A model generated the notes under the pieces. It ran no database searches. It was not told the DNA's origin and saw nothing but the letters and a program-made list of their open reading frames with translations. A stretch of 64,000 nt of DNA from Benincasa hispida (taxonomy: Eukaryota; Streptophyta; Magnoliopsida; Cucurbitales; Cucurbitaceae), in the NCBI RefSeq assembly GCF_009727055.1, contig NC_052357.1, positions 86,970,998-87,034,997 of the forward strand, given 5' to 3'. Positions 1-9,465 of this stretch are shown one piece after another (positions within the stretch are counted from its first letter, which is position 1; each line of letters opens with the position of its first letter). A program made the position numbers and the translations under genes.

Positions 1-588
1 CCCCAAAATGGTTGGTTTGAATCGGCGACCTGGCCACTTGCACCCATACAAATCAAAGGACCACCCTCAATTGTAATAGTTCCCAACTTACTCAGGATTG
101 AGGTTATGTTACCTATGGTCATCTTAGTGAAGTGAAGTCTCTGTCATGAACGATGTTATATAACAAGACGTTAACACTTCGTGGTTAGGTCTTATACAAA
201 CTCTTTGTATAGGACGCCCCGCCTTACATGTCCCCAACACGAATGATCAGGATCCCATCTATGACAAGTCACAACACTTGTGACCATTCCACAAAGCAGG
301 CCGCATCCGTAGCGTTACCAGGATAAGGCTTCCCTTCTATATCCATATACTACAGACCATTTTCGTTATCACTCAAGACATGATCCACTTGTATGTCACC
401 ACATACATGCTTGAGTCACATACTGATAACTAGGGATTTTATGTTTATTGGTTTTTGGTAAAGCAAATAAAATAAGCAACTGAGCAAAATACAAGATGTG
501 AAGTAAATATCATATATAACAACGCAAGCGTTCATACAAACTGTTTACAAACTACAAGACATGAGACTGTAGGGCATCAACCCCAATA
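1..588 (-). mobile_element. 3' LTR of element A, partial
   Basis: This is the first part of the minus-strand 3' LTR; the rest lies before base 1. It is recognisable by alignment with 5923-6513. Its terminus next to the polypurine tract reads TATTGGGG on the minus strand, so the usual TG end has changed to TA. The 5' LTR of the same element keeps TG here. Confidence 0.85.
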
Positions 589-605
589 ATCTCCCACTTG
601 TTCTA
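589..605 (-). other. Polypurine tract of element A
   Basis: On the minus strand the bases just upstream of the 3' LTR read AGAACAAGTGGGAGAT. A purine-rich run directly before an LTR is where plus-strand DNA synthesis is primed in LTR retrotransposons. The same motif occurs before the 3' LTRs at 28504 and 35714. Confidence 0.75.
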
Positions 606-792
606 AAGCGAAGTGGGGTGTACAATAAACTAGTACAAAACAATAAACTAGGCCAGAAAAGCCCAATACAATAAAATCTTCCACTTGCCCTAGTCCAACC
701 GTGGGCAATCTTGTAGACCCATGCTCCGTAGGTGACCCTTAAATACTGTAATCGTGAGAGCCTTCATAAACGGGTAGCAACATTAAAATGGC
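606..792 (-). other. 3' untranslated tail of element A; RNase H deleted
   Basis: Between the polypurine tract and the RT remnant only a short non-coding tail remains. In elements B and C this interval includes about 500 bases of RNase H. Here the sequence jumps from the end of pol (near 780) to the RT C-terminus (near 793), so RNase H has been lost by deletion. Confidence 0.6.
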
Positions 793-1200
793 CTAGGTTA
801 GATCGATCCGTCTCATCTTCTCAACCTCTTGAGGCATCTTAGAACACATTTCCTTAGACAATGTGACTCTATGCCTGAACGGCAGTAGGCCCCTCCTTAA
901 GTCCTGCATCGAGTACTTGAGCAACATCTTGTCAATATATAATGCCTGAGACAACGCTAGCACTTTGTTCGTACGATCCCAAAAGATCAGTATATCTAGA
1001 ACAAACTGAGCCTCTCCCAAATCTTTCATTTGGAATTGGGTCGCTAGTCACTTCTTAACTATAGTCAGTAGACCTACATCATTCTCAATGAGTAGAATAT
1101 CGTTTATGTACAACACTAAGAAGAATACTGAAGCGTTGATGATCTTCTTGTAAACATAAGGTTCATCAACGTCGCCATCCCGGTTAATATCCTCCATTGA
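793..1200 (-). pseudogene. Copia reverse transcriptase remnant
   Basis: This is the C-terminal half of a Ty1-copia RT (RVT_2 family). The active-site stretch near 1090-1130 reads LVLYINDILLIEND where the family has YVDD, so the catalytic box is altered to YIND. It is followed, after a frame change near 1030-1050, by MKDLGEAQFVLDILI and the conserved GLLPFRH block. The N-terminal part of RT is missing: the frame runs from the integrase tail (...YKKSMEDINRD) straight into the RT segment starting GDVDEPYVYKK. Copia RT is normally about 250 residues and less than 140 remain. It is non-functional. Confidence 0.85.
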
Positions 1201-2350
1201 CTTCTTATAAGATAACGGATCCTCAACGTCACCTTCTGCTACTATAGTTAGGATTTTCGTGAAACCCAGATAGTGCACGGGTGGGTTTGCAACCCTCCCA
1301 CTACGTCGAGGTTTCCTCAACTCTTGAGGTGGAACCAACCTACTAGATGAACTCCCATCAACGACTCTTGTTGATGTAGCAGGCTCTTCAACAATTATTA
1401 TTGAAGTTTCAGTAGTTTCATTGGAAAGCTCACGTAACACGACTTTGCTTCGTGGGCTGTGCTCCCTTATATAATCCTCCTCCAGGAAAGTAGCGTTTGT
1501 TGAAACAAACACCCTATTTTCTATCGGATAATAAAAATAATCCCCTCGTGTACCTTTGGGGTAGCCTACAAAGAGGCATAACCTTGACCGTGGTTCCAAC
1601 TTCTTGGGATTAGCCTCAAGCACATGTGTAGGGCAACCCCAAATTCGAAAGTGACATAAACTAGCTTTACGCCCATTCCACAACTCCAGAGGTGTACTTG
1701 CAATACTCTTGGAGGGAACACATTTGATTATGTACACTACAGTCTCCACTGCGAAACCCCATAACGAGTTCAGTAAAGAAGAGTAACTCATCATCGATCG
1801 AACCATGTCTAACAAGATCCTATTTCTCCTCTCCGCTACACCATTCTGTTGAGGTGTACCCGGCGCTGAGAGTTGGGAAACGATTCCATGTTCTATCAAA
1901 TAGTCTTGGAATGCCGAGTCCAAAAACTCTCCACTTCAATCCGATCGAAGTGTTTTAATCCGTCTATCTAATGCGTTTTCAACTTCAGCCTTGAACTCTT
2001 TGAACTTTTCAAAGGATTCAGACTTTCCTTGCATAAGATAAACATACACGTATCTGGAGTAATCATCAATAAAATTGATAAAATACTCATAGCCACCTCG
2101 GGCTTGCACATTCATTGGACCATAAAGGTTAGAATATACTAACTCAAGAGGCTCATTGGCTCTATAACCTTTTTCAGTAAAAGGTCGTTTAGTCATCTTG
2201 CCCTCAAGGCAAGATTCGCACACAGGTAAATAATTTTCTTCTAACTCACTTGGAAGTCCACCAATCTCTCAATCCTATTGAGATTGATGTGCCCTAAACG
2301 TAGATGCCAAAGTTGGACATTTTCTTTTGGAGAAATTTGTCGACGTGTTG
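1201..2350 (-). pseudogene. Copia integrase and GAG-pre-integrase domain
   Basis: From 2350 downwards the frame shows a GAG-pre-integrase block (WHLRLGHINLNRIERL), the zinc-binding CESC pair (second half of the HHCC finger), and the catalytic core. The first catalytic Asp, usually in HSDLCGP, is Asn here (VYSNLYGPM). The second is in KTLRSD. The catalytic Glu is in PQQNGVAERRNR. A TGA stop directly follows LRSD, near 1930, splitting the core into two reading frames (1936-2223 and 1048-1923). The later residues with WGCPTHVLEANP and GYPKGTRGDYFYYP are the usual copia integrase C-terminal region. A stop also lies near the pre-integrase junction. The altered Asp and the stops make it inactive. 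Confidence 0.88.
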
Positions 2351-3042
2351 ATTGAGTTACGGTAGTTCTAAACAATTCAGTATTATGGAGGGAATTAATG
2401 ACTAACAGCCTTAGCACATATAAATTCGATTCCAGATTTGCTGTGTAAATAAAAACACCATTTTATGAATAAATGCTTTATTCACATTAAAAGAGATAGT
2501 ATATTTACATTGCAATAAATACTTTACAGAAATGAGGTTCCTCTTAGTTCAGGAACAATATATACATCATGTAAAACAAGAAACCTATTCTATAAAGCTA
2601 ACTGAAGCCCTCCCATTACCACAGCTGAGATGACATACCCGATGCCTACTTGCATCGTCATCTCACCAACTTCCAGCTGTCGTCAAGATCTAATCCCCTG
2701 AAAAGAAAAACAAACATGGTTAGTGGCACCTGAATCAATTATCCAGGTAAAATCATCATTCTCCACTAAACAAGTTTCAAGCACAAGTAAATCACATTTA
2801 CCTTTATCCGCCTTGGCCTTAGGCTTGGCTGCTTTCTTCTCTTTCAGATACCGAGGATAGTTCCTCTTCCAATGTTCATCTTGGTTGCATTGGAAACACT
2901 TTCCCTTAGCAACTTGTGGACGCCTCCTTGGGGCGACAGGCAGTAGGTTAGCAGGTCCCTTCCCTTTTCCCTTATCACCCTTCTTCTTCTTCCCCTTTGC
3001 AAAGTTAGAAACAGAAGATGCAGACTTTGTTCCTGAGGTCAA
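2351..3042 (-). pseudogene. Copia gag zinc knuckle and aspartic protease
   Basis: The frame 2683-3042 carries a Lys-rich linker, then a zinc knuckle CFQCNQDEHWKRNY in which the final Cys of the CX2CX4HX4C motif is Tyr. It continues with a basic linker and the protease active site WIIDSGATNH (Asp-Ser-Gly type). Downstream, 2351-2682 is decayed protease C-terminus with several stops, recognisable from a VYIVPEL stretch near 2550. In the family gag and pol form one polyprotein cut by this protease. The lost knuckle Cys and the stops indicate a dead copy. Confidence 0.82.
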
Positions 3043-3690
3043 ACCTCTATGGAAGAGGATGAAGCAACATTTGCCTCACCCTTCTGCTTCTCTTTACTTT
3101 TCAGTAAAGATTGGTAGGTCTGCAACTCGTTGAGGAGAGTTGTAAGGTTATATTTCACTTTATTAAGAATCACATTACTAACAAAGTGTAGGAAGGACTC
3201 CGGCAAAGAATGCAGGATTATGCTAACTTGGCTGCCCTTATCGATGGTAGACCCATTCAACTTCGCCACATTAAAGTGGACCATCATGTTAATCACATGT
3301 TCACAAACATAGGTGCCTTCTTCCATTTTGGAGTTGAATATGTGTTTAAGAGCCTCATGCATAAGCTGTTCAGACGGTTGTCCAAGCATCCCCCGCAGGG
3401 ACTCCATGATCTCACGCACTGAGACCATAGGCTCATGTTTCTTGGCCAAGACTTTAGAAAGACTTGCTAAGATGTAGGCTCGAGCCTTCTCATTCGCCCT
3501 TGTCCATCGCTCGTATGCCTCCCCAACATTTCGAGCGGCATTAGGAACTAGAATAGGAAGACAAGCCTCCGTGAGAGCGAACATGAGATCCTCGATGATC
3601 AGGATCGTCGTGATCATATATTTTCATGTTGCGAAATTATCGCCAGTAAGTTTTTTGGCCCTTAACAATGCTAACGTGGCTATTGCCATT
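3043..3690 (-). pseudogene. Copia Gag capsid (UBN2-type)
   Basis: The minus-strand frame 3039-3617 matches the capsid domain of plant Ty1-copia Gag (Retrotran_gag_2/UBN2). Recognisable blocks include LKSKEKQKGEAN near its C-terminus, VLAKKHEPMVSVREIMESL, and LPESFLHFV. The true start is probably near 3690, where a frame beginning MAIATLALLRAKKLTG leads into the capsid sequence; a stop near 3625 separates the two. The protein would form virus-like particles that package the element's RNA. The gag block is nearly uninterrupted and better preserved than pol. Confidence 0.82.
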
Positions 3691-4394
3691 TTGAAAATAT
3701 TGCTGAAAATACAAACAAAACTTTATTAGAATTTGCTAAACCACTTTTAAACCAATCAGTTTTGTAAAACAGTTTCAAGTACCCTAAGTTACTTCTAGTT
3801 TGCAATGGTGCCCAGTGAGGCAAGACAAACGCCACCAGTGGGGTAATCAATTGCCCCTTCGTTGGGAGGAGACATTCTCAACTATTAAGTAGAACCAACT
3901 CTTGGAACTGAACCTAACAACCACCATTATTTTTTGGTCCATAATCGTTAACTTTTAACTATTCCGCGTAAGTGTAACCCCTCGCTTTCAGTGCCAGAGT
4001 CTTGCCCTAATGAGCCCAACGTAGGGAAGAAGCAGATTAGGACAAGAGACTAAGTTACCTTATCCTCTTACAGGAGGTCAAATAAAGAAACGTGCAAAAC
4101 TTTCATCCTATAGGGGGACACTCCCAGGGTGCCTCGAGGCGATGCACAATAACTTTATTCGACCTAATAAGGGAGACCGAGGGATATGTTGTCGCACTTC
4201 CCGCTCCCACTTACTATGAATACTCTCTCCATCCACCTTGATATTGACCTACCCAAACACCATTCGTTGGGGGGACAGCCAAAGGTGCCGCGAGGCCGAG
4301 GATAGACTTACGATGTGGACTATTTAGAAGAAACATGAAAGGTTTAAGTGAAGCATCTTATACCCCAAGTACCTTCAGGATGTTTCATAGAAAT
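3691..4394 (-). other. 5' leader of element A
   Basis: This roughly 700-base stretch lies between the 5' LTR and gag and shows no sustained reading frame. It aligns with the leader of element C at 45604-46265: both share a block around a Ctttgatattgacc-like motif and GATGTG(G/A)AC. The primer binding site should be the bases just below 4395. The minus strand there begins ATTTCTATGAAACATCC, which I cannot match to a tRNA end by eye. Confidence 0.65.
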
Positions 4395-6513
4395 TGAAAG
4401 ATCTCGTATCTAAGATTTCCATGAGCGCGTTTGGATCGCTCCGATCTCACTGTGACCGAAATACATATAATATACATTCAACATACACAGTTATGCAAAC
4501 AAATCTAATTATCGGCATGCTACGAACAACAAATTAACAAAGGGACAGAATTCCATACTAGTTGAAGACAATCTTTAATCTTCAGAACTCCAACATAGCA
4601 AAAACCCTCCAAGTGATCTATCAACATCCAGCGGAAGTGTCGGCTGCAGTAGCATGAACAAGGTGGACTCACGACCGTAACAGGGACGACACCACCACTA
4701 AAGAGCCCCGGGTATTCTCGGAGTGAAAACCCAAAGGGTGGGGTTTGATGAATTTGGTAGAAGAAGGAAGAAACACAAATCATGTAGGCGATAAGCAAGT
4801 GGGAGGGAAAACAACGCTATCGCATAACAGAAGTGCTTATCGTTTAGGAGGATTTACACAATCGTGTAATATTTACTGAACGATCGTTTAGGAAAAGGTA
4901 TACGATCGTTTAGTTAAATCGACACACTATACGATCGTTTAAGAAGCTATTCGATCGTGTAGGCGAGAGTGTGCGATCGTTTAGGCGGAGAAGAGCTATC
5001 GTATAGTCTTTTGATTTTCTTAAGCGATCGCTTAGAATTCTCAAACGCGTGCTTCACGAAATCTTTTTGGGAAAATGACAGATGACGCAAAAATGAAAAC
5101 AATTTTCATTTTAACTCATTGGTTACAATAACCGACGCTGTCCACTACCCACGTCCGAACGTGAAATTTAGCATAATTATCTTATAATTAACCAACTGAT
5201 TAATTAATAAATATATTCATATTATATTTTTATCCTATAGTTTGATATCACATATCTACTATAGTATTTTATCCTCTACTTGATATAAATCATATTTATA
5301 TCTAATTTCCTCCAAAATAATGTATCTCATACATTTGCCGATTATATCATATATAATTAACCAGTCCAATTATATCATATATAATTGAACTTCCTCTTGT
5401 CAATTTGAACATTTCAAATTAACTCAAATACTGGTTCTCGACTTTATCCAAGCTACCTAGGGGACCTAATGGACCTGTGGCTCGAAGCTCTAACGGTACG
5501 TGAATAGCTGACTAAACTCTTTAGCTACAAGATCCACCATCCGTTAACTATCAGGCATTCCACTAAAGACCAACAACTGAACTCTTCTTACCACAGATAT
5601 ATTTCTATGTCCATCGGATATAACCAATCATGAGTACAATAACCCTTCACAGATGCTCGTAAGTACAGCTGGACCAAATTACCGTTATGCCCCTGTAGTT
5701 ACATCTCACTCCTTAAGTACCACTGATTCCTCTAATGAACAATACAACATAGTCTTACTATGTGTGAACATCTCTCAGGCCAAAAGAAGGTGTGTGGCGC
5801 TACATCGTTCAAGCCCTGGAATCAGCCCTTAAGGGAGCTATCTATCTACTTACCTCTGCCTCGGGAAATGAGTGAATTCCATCTTGTGTAGCTGAGTTCC
5901 CAGCTCCCAAATCAGAAGAATCCCCAAAATGGTAGGTTTAAATCGGCGATCTGGCCACTCGCACCCATACAAATCAAAGAACCGTCTTCAATAGCAGGAG
6001 TTCCCAACTCACTCAGGATTGAGGTCATGTTACCTGTGGTCATCCTAGTGAAGTGAAGCCTCTATCATGAATGATGTTATATAACGAGACGTCAACACTT
6101 CGTAGTCAGGTCTTATATAAACTCTTTGTATTGAACACCCTAGCTCACATGTCCGCAACACGAATGATTAGGATCAGACCATCTGTGACAAGTCATAATA
6201 CTTGTGACCATTCCACAAAGCGGGCCGTATCTGTAGCGTTATCAAGATAAGGTTTCCCTCCTATATCCATATACTACAGATCATTTTGGTTATCACTCAA
6301 GACATGATCCACTTATATGTCACCACATACATGCTTGAGCCACATACTGATAACCAGAGATTTTATGTTTGTTGGTTTGTGGTAAAGCAAATAAAACAAA
6401 CAACTGAGCAAAATACAAGATGTGAAGTAAATATCATATATTAACAACACAAGCATTCGTACAAACTGTTTACAAACTACAAGACACGAGACTTTAGGGC
6501 ATCAACTCCAACA
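4395..6513 (-). mobile_element. 5' LTR of element A (about 2.1 kb)
   Basis: The 2119-base LTR starts on the minus strand with TGTTGGAGTTGATGCCC and ends with CTTTCA. Its length matches the solo LTRs at 29927-32044 (2118) and 43205-45340 (2136). An array of degenerate ACGATCGTTTAG motifs lies at about 4840-5040, near the 3' part of the LTR. The other end matches the terminal block at 1-588. Promoter and polyadenylation signals should be inside but no single TATA box can be chosen by eye in this AT-rich sequence. Confidence 0.85.
4840..5040. repeat. CGATCG motif array inside LTR
   Basis: About eight copies of a degenerate 12-14 bp motif close to AACGATCGTTTAG, in both orientations because the core is palindromic. 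Equivalent arrays lie at matching LTR positions at 31375-31620, 39080-39210, 44640-44960 and 56640-56820. They are absent from the LTRs at 33785-35713, 36868-38682 and 46271-48526. Confidence 0.8.
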
Positions 6514-7835
6514 CCTTTAAGTTGGCAACAACACCACTATTGTCACAATACAGTGTGATAGGCAAGTACATATCTGGAACGACTTCCAAATCAGCCAAGA
6601 ATTTTCGTAGCCATACTGCTTCTTTAGTAGCTTCACATGCAGCCACGTATTCCGCTTCCATTGTGGAGTCAGCGATATAACTTTGCTTAATGCTTCTCCA
6701 AACTATAACTCCTCCATTAAGAGTGAAAACTGATCATGAGGTAGATTTCCTGGAATCTACGTCAGTCTAAAAATCAAAATTAGTGTATCCTGTAAGGATC
6801 AAATCCTTAGGTCCATACACAAGCATATAGTCCCTCGTTCTCCTTAGATACTTGAGGATATTTTTGACAACAGTCTAATGATCGTGTTCTGGACTGGATT
6901 GGAACCTGCTGACGATTCCAATCGCAAAACATATGTTAGGGCGTGTACACAACATAACGTACATCGAACTCCCAACTGCAGATGCGTATGGAATTCTGTT
7001 CATCTTCTCAACTTCTAAAAGGTGTCTTAGGAAATTGTTCCTTTGACAAATGAATTCCATGCCTAAAAGGTAATAAACCTTTCTTGGAATTTTGCATATT
7101 ATACCTTGACAACATTGTGTCAGTATAAGATGCCTGAGATATTATCAATGTTCTATTCTTTTGGTTTCGAAAGATCTGTATTCCTAGAACATACTGAGCA
7201 TCACCCAAATCTTTCATTTGGAACTGTGTTGCTAACCAACTCTTTACGTCAGCAAGAAAACTTGTCTCATTCCCAATGAGCAAGATATCATCAACATATA
7301 GAACTAAGAATGCTACAGTTTTGTTGACTATCTTCTTGTATACACAAGGTTCGTCAACATTCTGTTCAAAACCATAAGGTTTGATCGCAGTGTCAAATCT
7401 TAAATTCCAGGATCTGGAGGCTTGTTTCAATCCATAAATGGATCGATTAAGCTTACAAACTTTCTGTTCCTGTCCTTTTTTTTATGAACCCTTCTGGTTG
7501 AGACATAAAAATACTTTCATCAAGATAGCCATTCAGAAAAGTTGTCTTGACATCCATTTTCAATATCTCATAGTTATAATATGTTGCAATGGCAAGAATT
7601 ATTCTTATTGATTTGATCATGGCAACAGGAGAAAAAGTTTCTTCATAATCAACTCCTTCTCTTTGGGTAAAACCTTTGCCATGAGTCTGGCTTTATAGGT
7701 CTGTACCTTGTCAGTTTGGTCTCGTTTTCTCTTGTAGATCCATTTACAACCTATAGGTGTAACCCCATGTGGTTGATTTACAAGTTTCCAGATAGAGTTG
7801 AAGTACATAGACTCCATTTCATCATCCATTAATAT
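6514..7835 (-). pseudogene. Copia RNase H and reverse transcriptase, element B
   Basis: From 7835 down: the RT N-terminus (VNQPHGVTPIGCKWIYKRKR), the middle (KQASRSWNLRFD), the catalytic YVDDILLIGN near 7300, the conserved GLLPFRHGIHLSKEQ region, then RNase H with STMEAEYVAA and LYCDNSG. The catalytic YVDD is intact, but at least three frame changes (near 7010-7060, 7430 and 7620) split it. It lacks gag, protease and integrase: the upstream side stops abruptly at about 7835 where a tandem duplication begins. The RNase H side ends at 6513 where element A is inserted; the rest is outside the window. This is the oldest copia copy in this part. Confidence 0.85.
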
Positions 7836-7878
7836 ACTTGATATACCATTGATACATGATTGAAAATGACTAGTTATT

Positions 7879-8172
7879 CTAAGTGTTGTAGATTGAAGGG
7901 CATTTATATAAATAAAGGCTTGTGGCAATTTTGTAATTAAATAGATATTCTTTAATTAGGGTTATTTTATGTTGGAAATGGGAGAGCTGCCACACAGAGA
8001 TGAGAGAGAGAAAATCATATAGAAACTTACCAGCAACGGCAACCGACAATCGACGAGTGATATGGATAGTGATCGATGGTATGTCAAAGGCTGGCAAGTT
8101 CATAGATTGTTTGAAAAGTTGAGTAAGAACATTTGAAAAGTTCAAATATGGACATTCCCAATCCATGAGCAC
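7879..8172 (-). other. Unidentified 97-codon frame in copy 1
   Basis: A minus-strand frame starting MLMDWECPYLNFSN runs through LFKQSMNLPAFDIPS and later SVWQLSHFQHKITL. Copy 2 has a related 81-codon frame at 8754-8999, with LFKQSMELPAFDIP and SVWQPSHFQHKVTL. Conservation of the frame between copies is weak support for coding, since the DNA copies are similar anyway. The GTAAGT at about 8020 (minus strand) would be a splice donor, but the next plausible acceptor is only 44 bases away, shorter than usual plant introns. A CACGTG lies about 40 bases upstream of the start. I assign no function. Confidence 0.25.
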
Positions 8173-8337
8173 CGACTAAACTTTGTAAATCATAAAGAAA
8201 ACACGTGGTACATTTTAGATTGCCATTTGTTTGTTACCGGATTTTAATTTAGTGGCGCATATTAATTTTTTTTTATAAGGCACATAATAAATCTTAATTA
8301 ACTACTCTATGTTCAATTCTTTGGAGCTTAGAAGAGA

Positions 8338-8377
<40 letters not shown>

Positions 8378-8545
8378 GTTGAAAATTTGTTTAGAAGTTC
8401 TTTTTTAAAAAGATATTATCTGTTTTTTAAATTAAAAGATAACTTCTTATGGTAGTTAAACTTGTTTGGTGGATAATAATTTTGGCTAGAAAAAAATCGC
8501 TTTTACTATTTTTTAGTGTTTCGTAAAATAGTTGTTCCAACACAA

Positions 8546-8702
8546 TTCCAGCCCACTAAATCTAGAAAAAGTACAGACGCACCTGATACACTTGATACAC
8601 ACTTGATACACCACTGATATACACTTGATACTCTTGATACATTTGATCTACTAGTATACACATGATACACTTGATACACGCTTGATAGACTATTAATAGA
8701 CA
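8546..8702. repeat. TTGATACAC degenerate tandem array
   Basis: Roughly ten irregular copies of words such as CTTGATACAC, CATTTGATC and TAGATACACG fill this stretch. It joins the two duplicated units, which suggests that the duplication arose or slipped here. Confidence 0.75.
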
Positions 8703-9305
8703 CTTAATATATTTGATGTACCATAGATACACGATTGAAGATGACTAGTTATTCTAAGTGGTGTAAATTAAAGGGCATTTATGTACATAAATAATTGTGA
8801 CAATTTTGTAATTAAATATATCTTCTTTAATTAGGGTTACTTTATGTTGGAAATGGGAGGGTTGCCACACAGAGAGGAGAGAGAGAAAATCGTATAGAAA
8901 CTTATTGGCAACGACAATCGACAATCGACAAGTGACTGGTATGTCAAAGGCGGGCAACTCCATAGATTGTTTGAAAAGTTCAAATATGGACATTCCCAAT
9001 CCATGAGCACCGACAAACTTTGTAAATCATAAAGAAAACACGTGGTATTTTTTAGATTGTCATTTGTTTGTTACCGGATTTTAATTTAGTGGGGTATATT
9101 AAATTTATTTTTATAAGGCACATATTAAATCTTATTTAACTACTCTAAGTTCAATTTTGTGGAGTTTAGAAGAGAAACAATATTTTTTGTACCAAAAATT
9201 TGTTTAGAATTTTTTTTTAAAAAAAAAAGTTAGATAACTTCTTGGCTAGAAAAAAAATCTCTTTTGCTATTTCTTAGTGTTTCGTAAAATAGTTGTTCCA
9301 ACATA
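8703..9305. repeat. Tandem duplication, copy 2
   Basis: Second copy of the unit at 7827-8545. It keeps the same order of blocks but has small deletions, such as the loss of about 20 bases near 8935. The frame 8754-8999 on the minus strand corresponds to the frame in copy 1 and is shorter at its start. Confidence 0.8.
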
Positions 9306-9307
9306 AG

Positions 9308-9465
9308 TTCAAAATATTGAAAGATTTAAAATGCATTTTATTACTAAAGTGAAGAGTTGAAAAGTTTAAAATATTGAAAGATTTAAAATGTATTTTATTA
9401 CTAAATTGAAGAGTTGAAAAGTTTAAAATATTGAAAGATTTAAAATGTATTTTAATGCTCTATTT
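9308..9465. repeat. 57-bp tandem repeat, about 2.7 copies
   Basis: The block containing AATATTGAAAGATTTAAAATG recurs at 9314, 9371 and 9428, an exact spacing of 57 bases. Copies differ by a few bases. No gene overlaps it. Confidence 0.88.

Larger units (their letters stand above)
1..6513 (-). mobile_element. Ty1-copia element A, internally deleted
   Basis: Reading from 6513 down to 1 the order is 5' LTR, leader, gag, zinc knuckle and protease, integrase, RT remnant, polypurine tract, 3' LTR, which is the Ty1-copia order (integrase before RT). The two LTRs align closely: the block with 'CCACTCGCACCCATACAAAT' in one and 'CCACTTGCACCCATACAAAT' in the other lies at equivalent positions. The 3' LTR is cut by the window edge, so the target site duplication cannot be checked on both sides; the five bases to the right of the element are CCTTT. 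RNase H and the first part of RT are missing. The element lies inside the RNase H region of an older copia copy (6514-7835), so it is the younger insertion. It could only move with help from an intact relative. Confidence 0.88.
7827..8702. repeat. Tandem duplication, copy 1
   Basis: About 720 bases of this unit (7827-8545) align with 8703-9305 in the same orientation, with scattered differences. Shared blocks include GATGACTAGTTATTCTAAGT, the GAGAGAGAGAAAATC run, and the AGTGTTTCGTAAAATAGTTG end. The last part (8546-8702) holds a local array of TTGATACAC-like words that copy 2 lacks. I do not recognise the source. Confidence 0.8.

Noticed and set aside
2885..3422. Plus-strand frames at 2885, 3130 and 3210
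   Set aside because: They are antisense to the well-supported gag and zinc-knuckle frames of element A.
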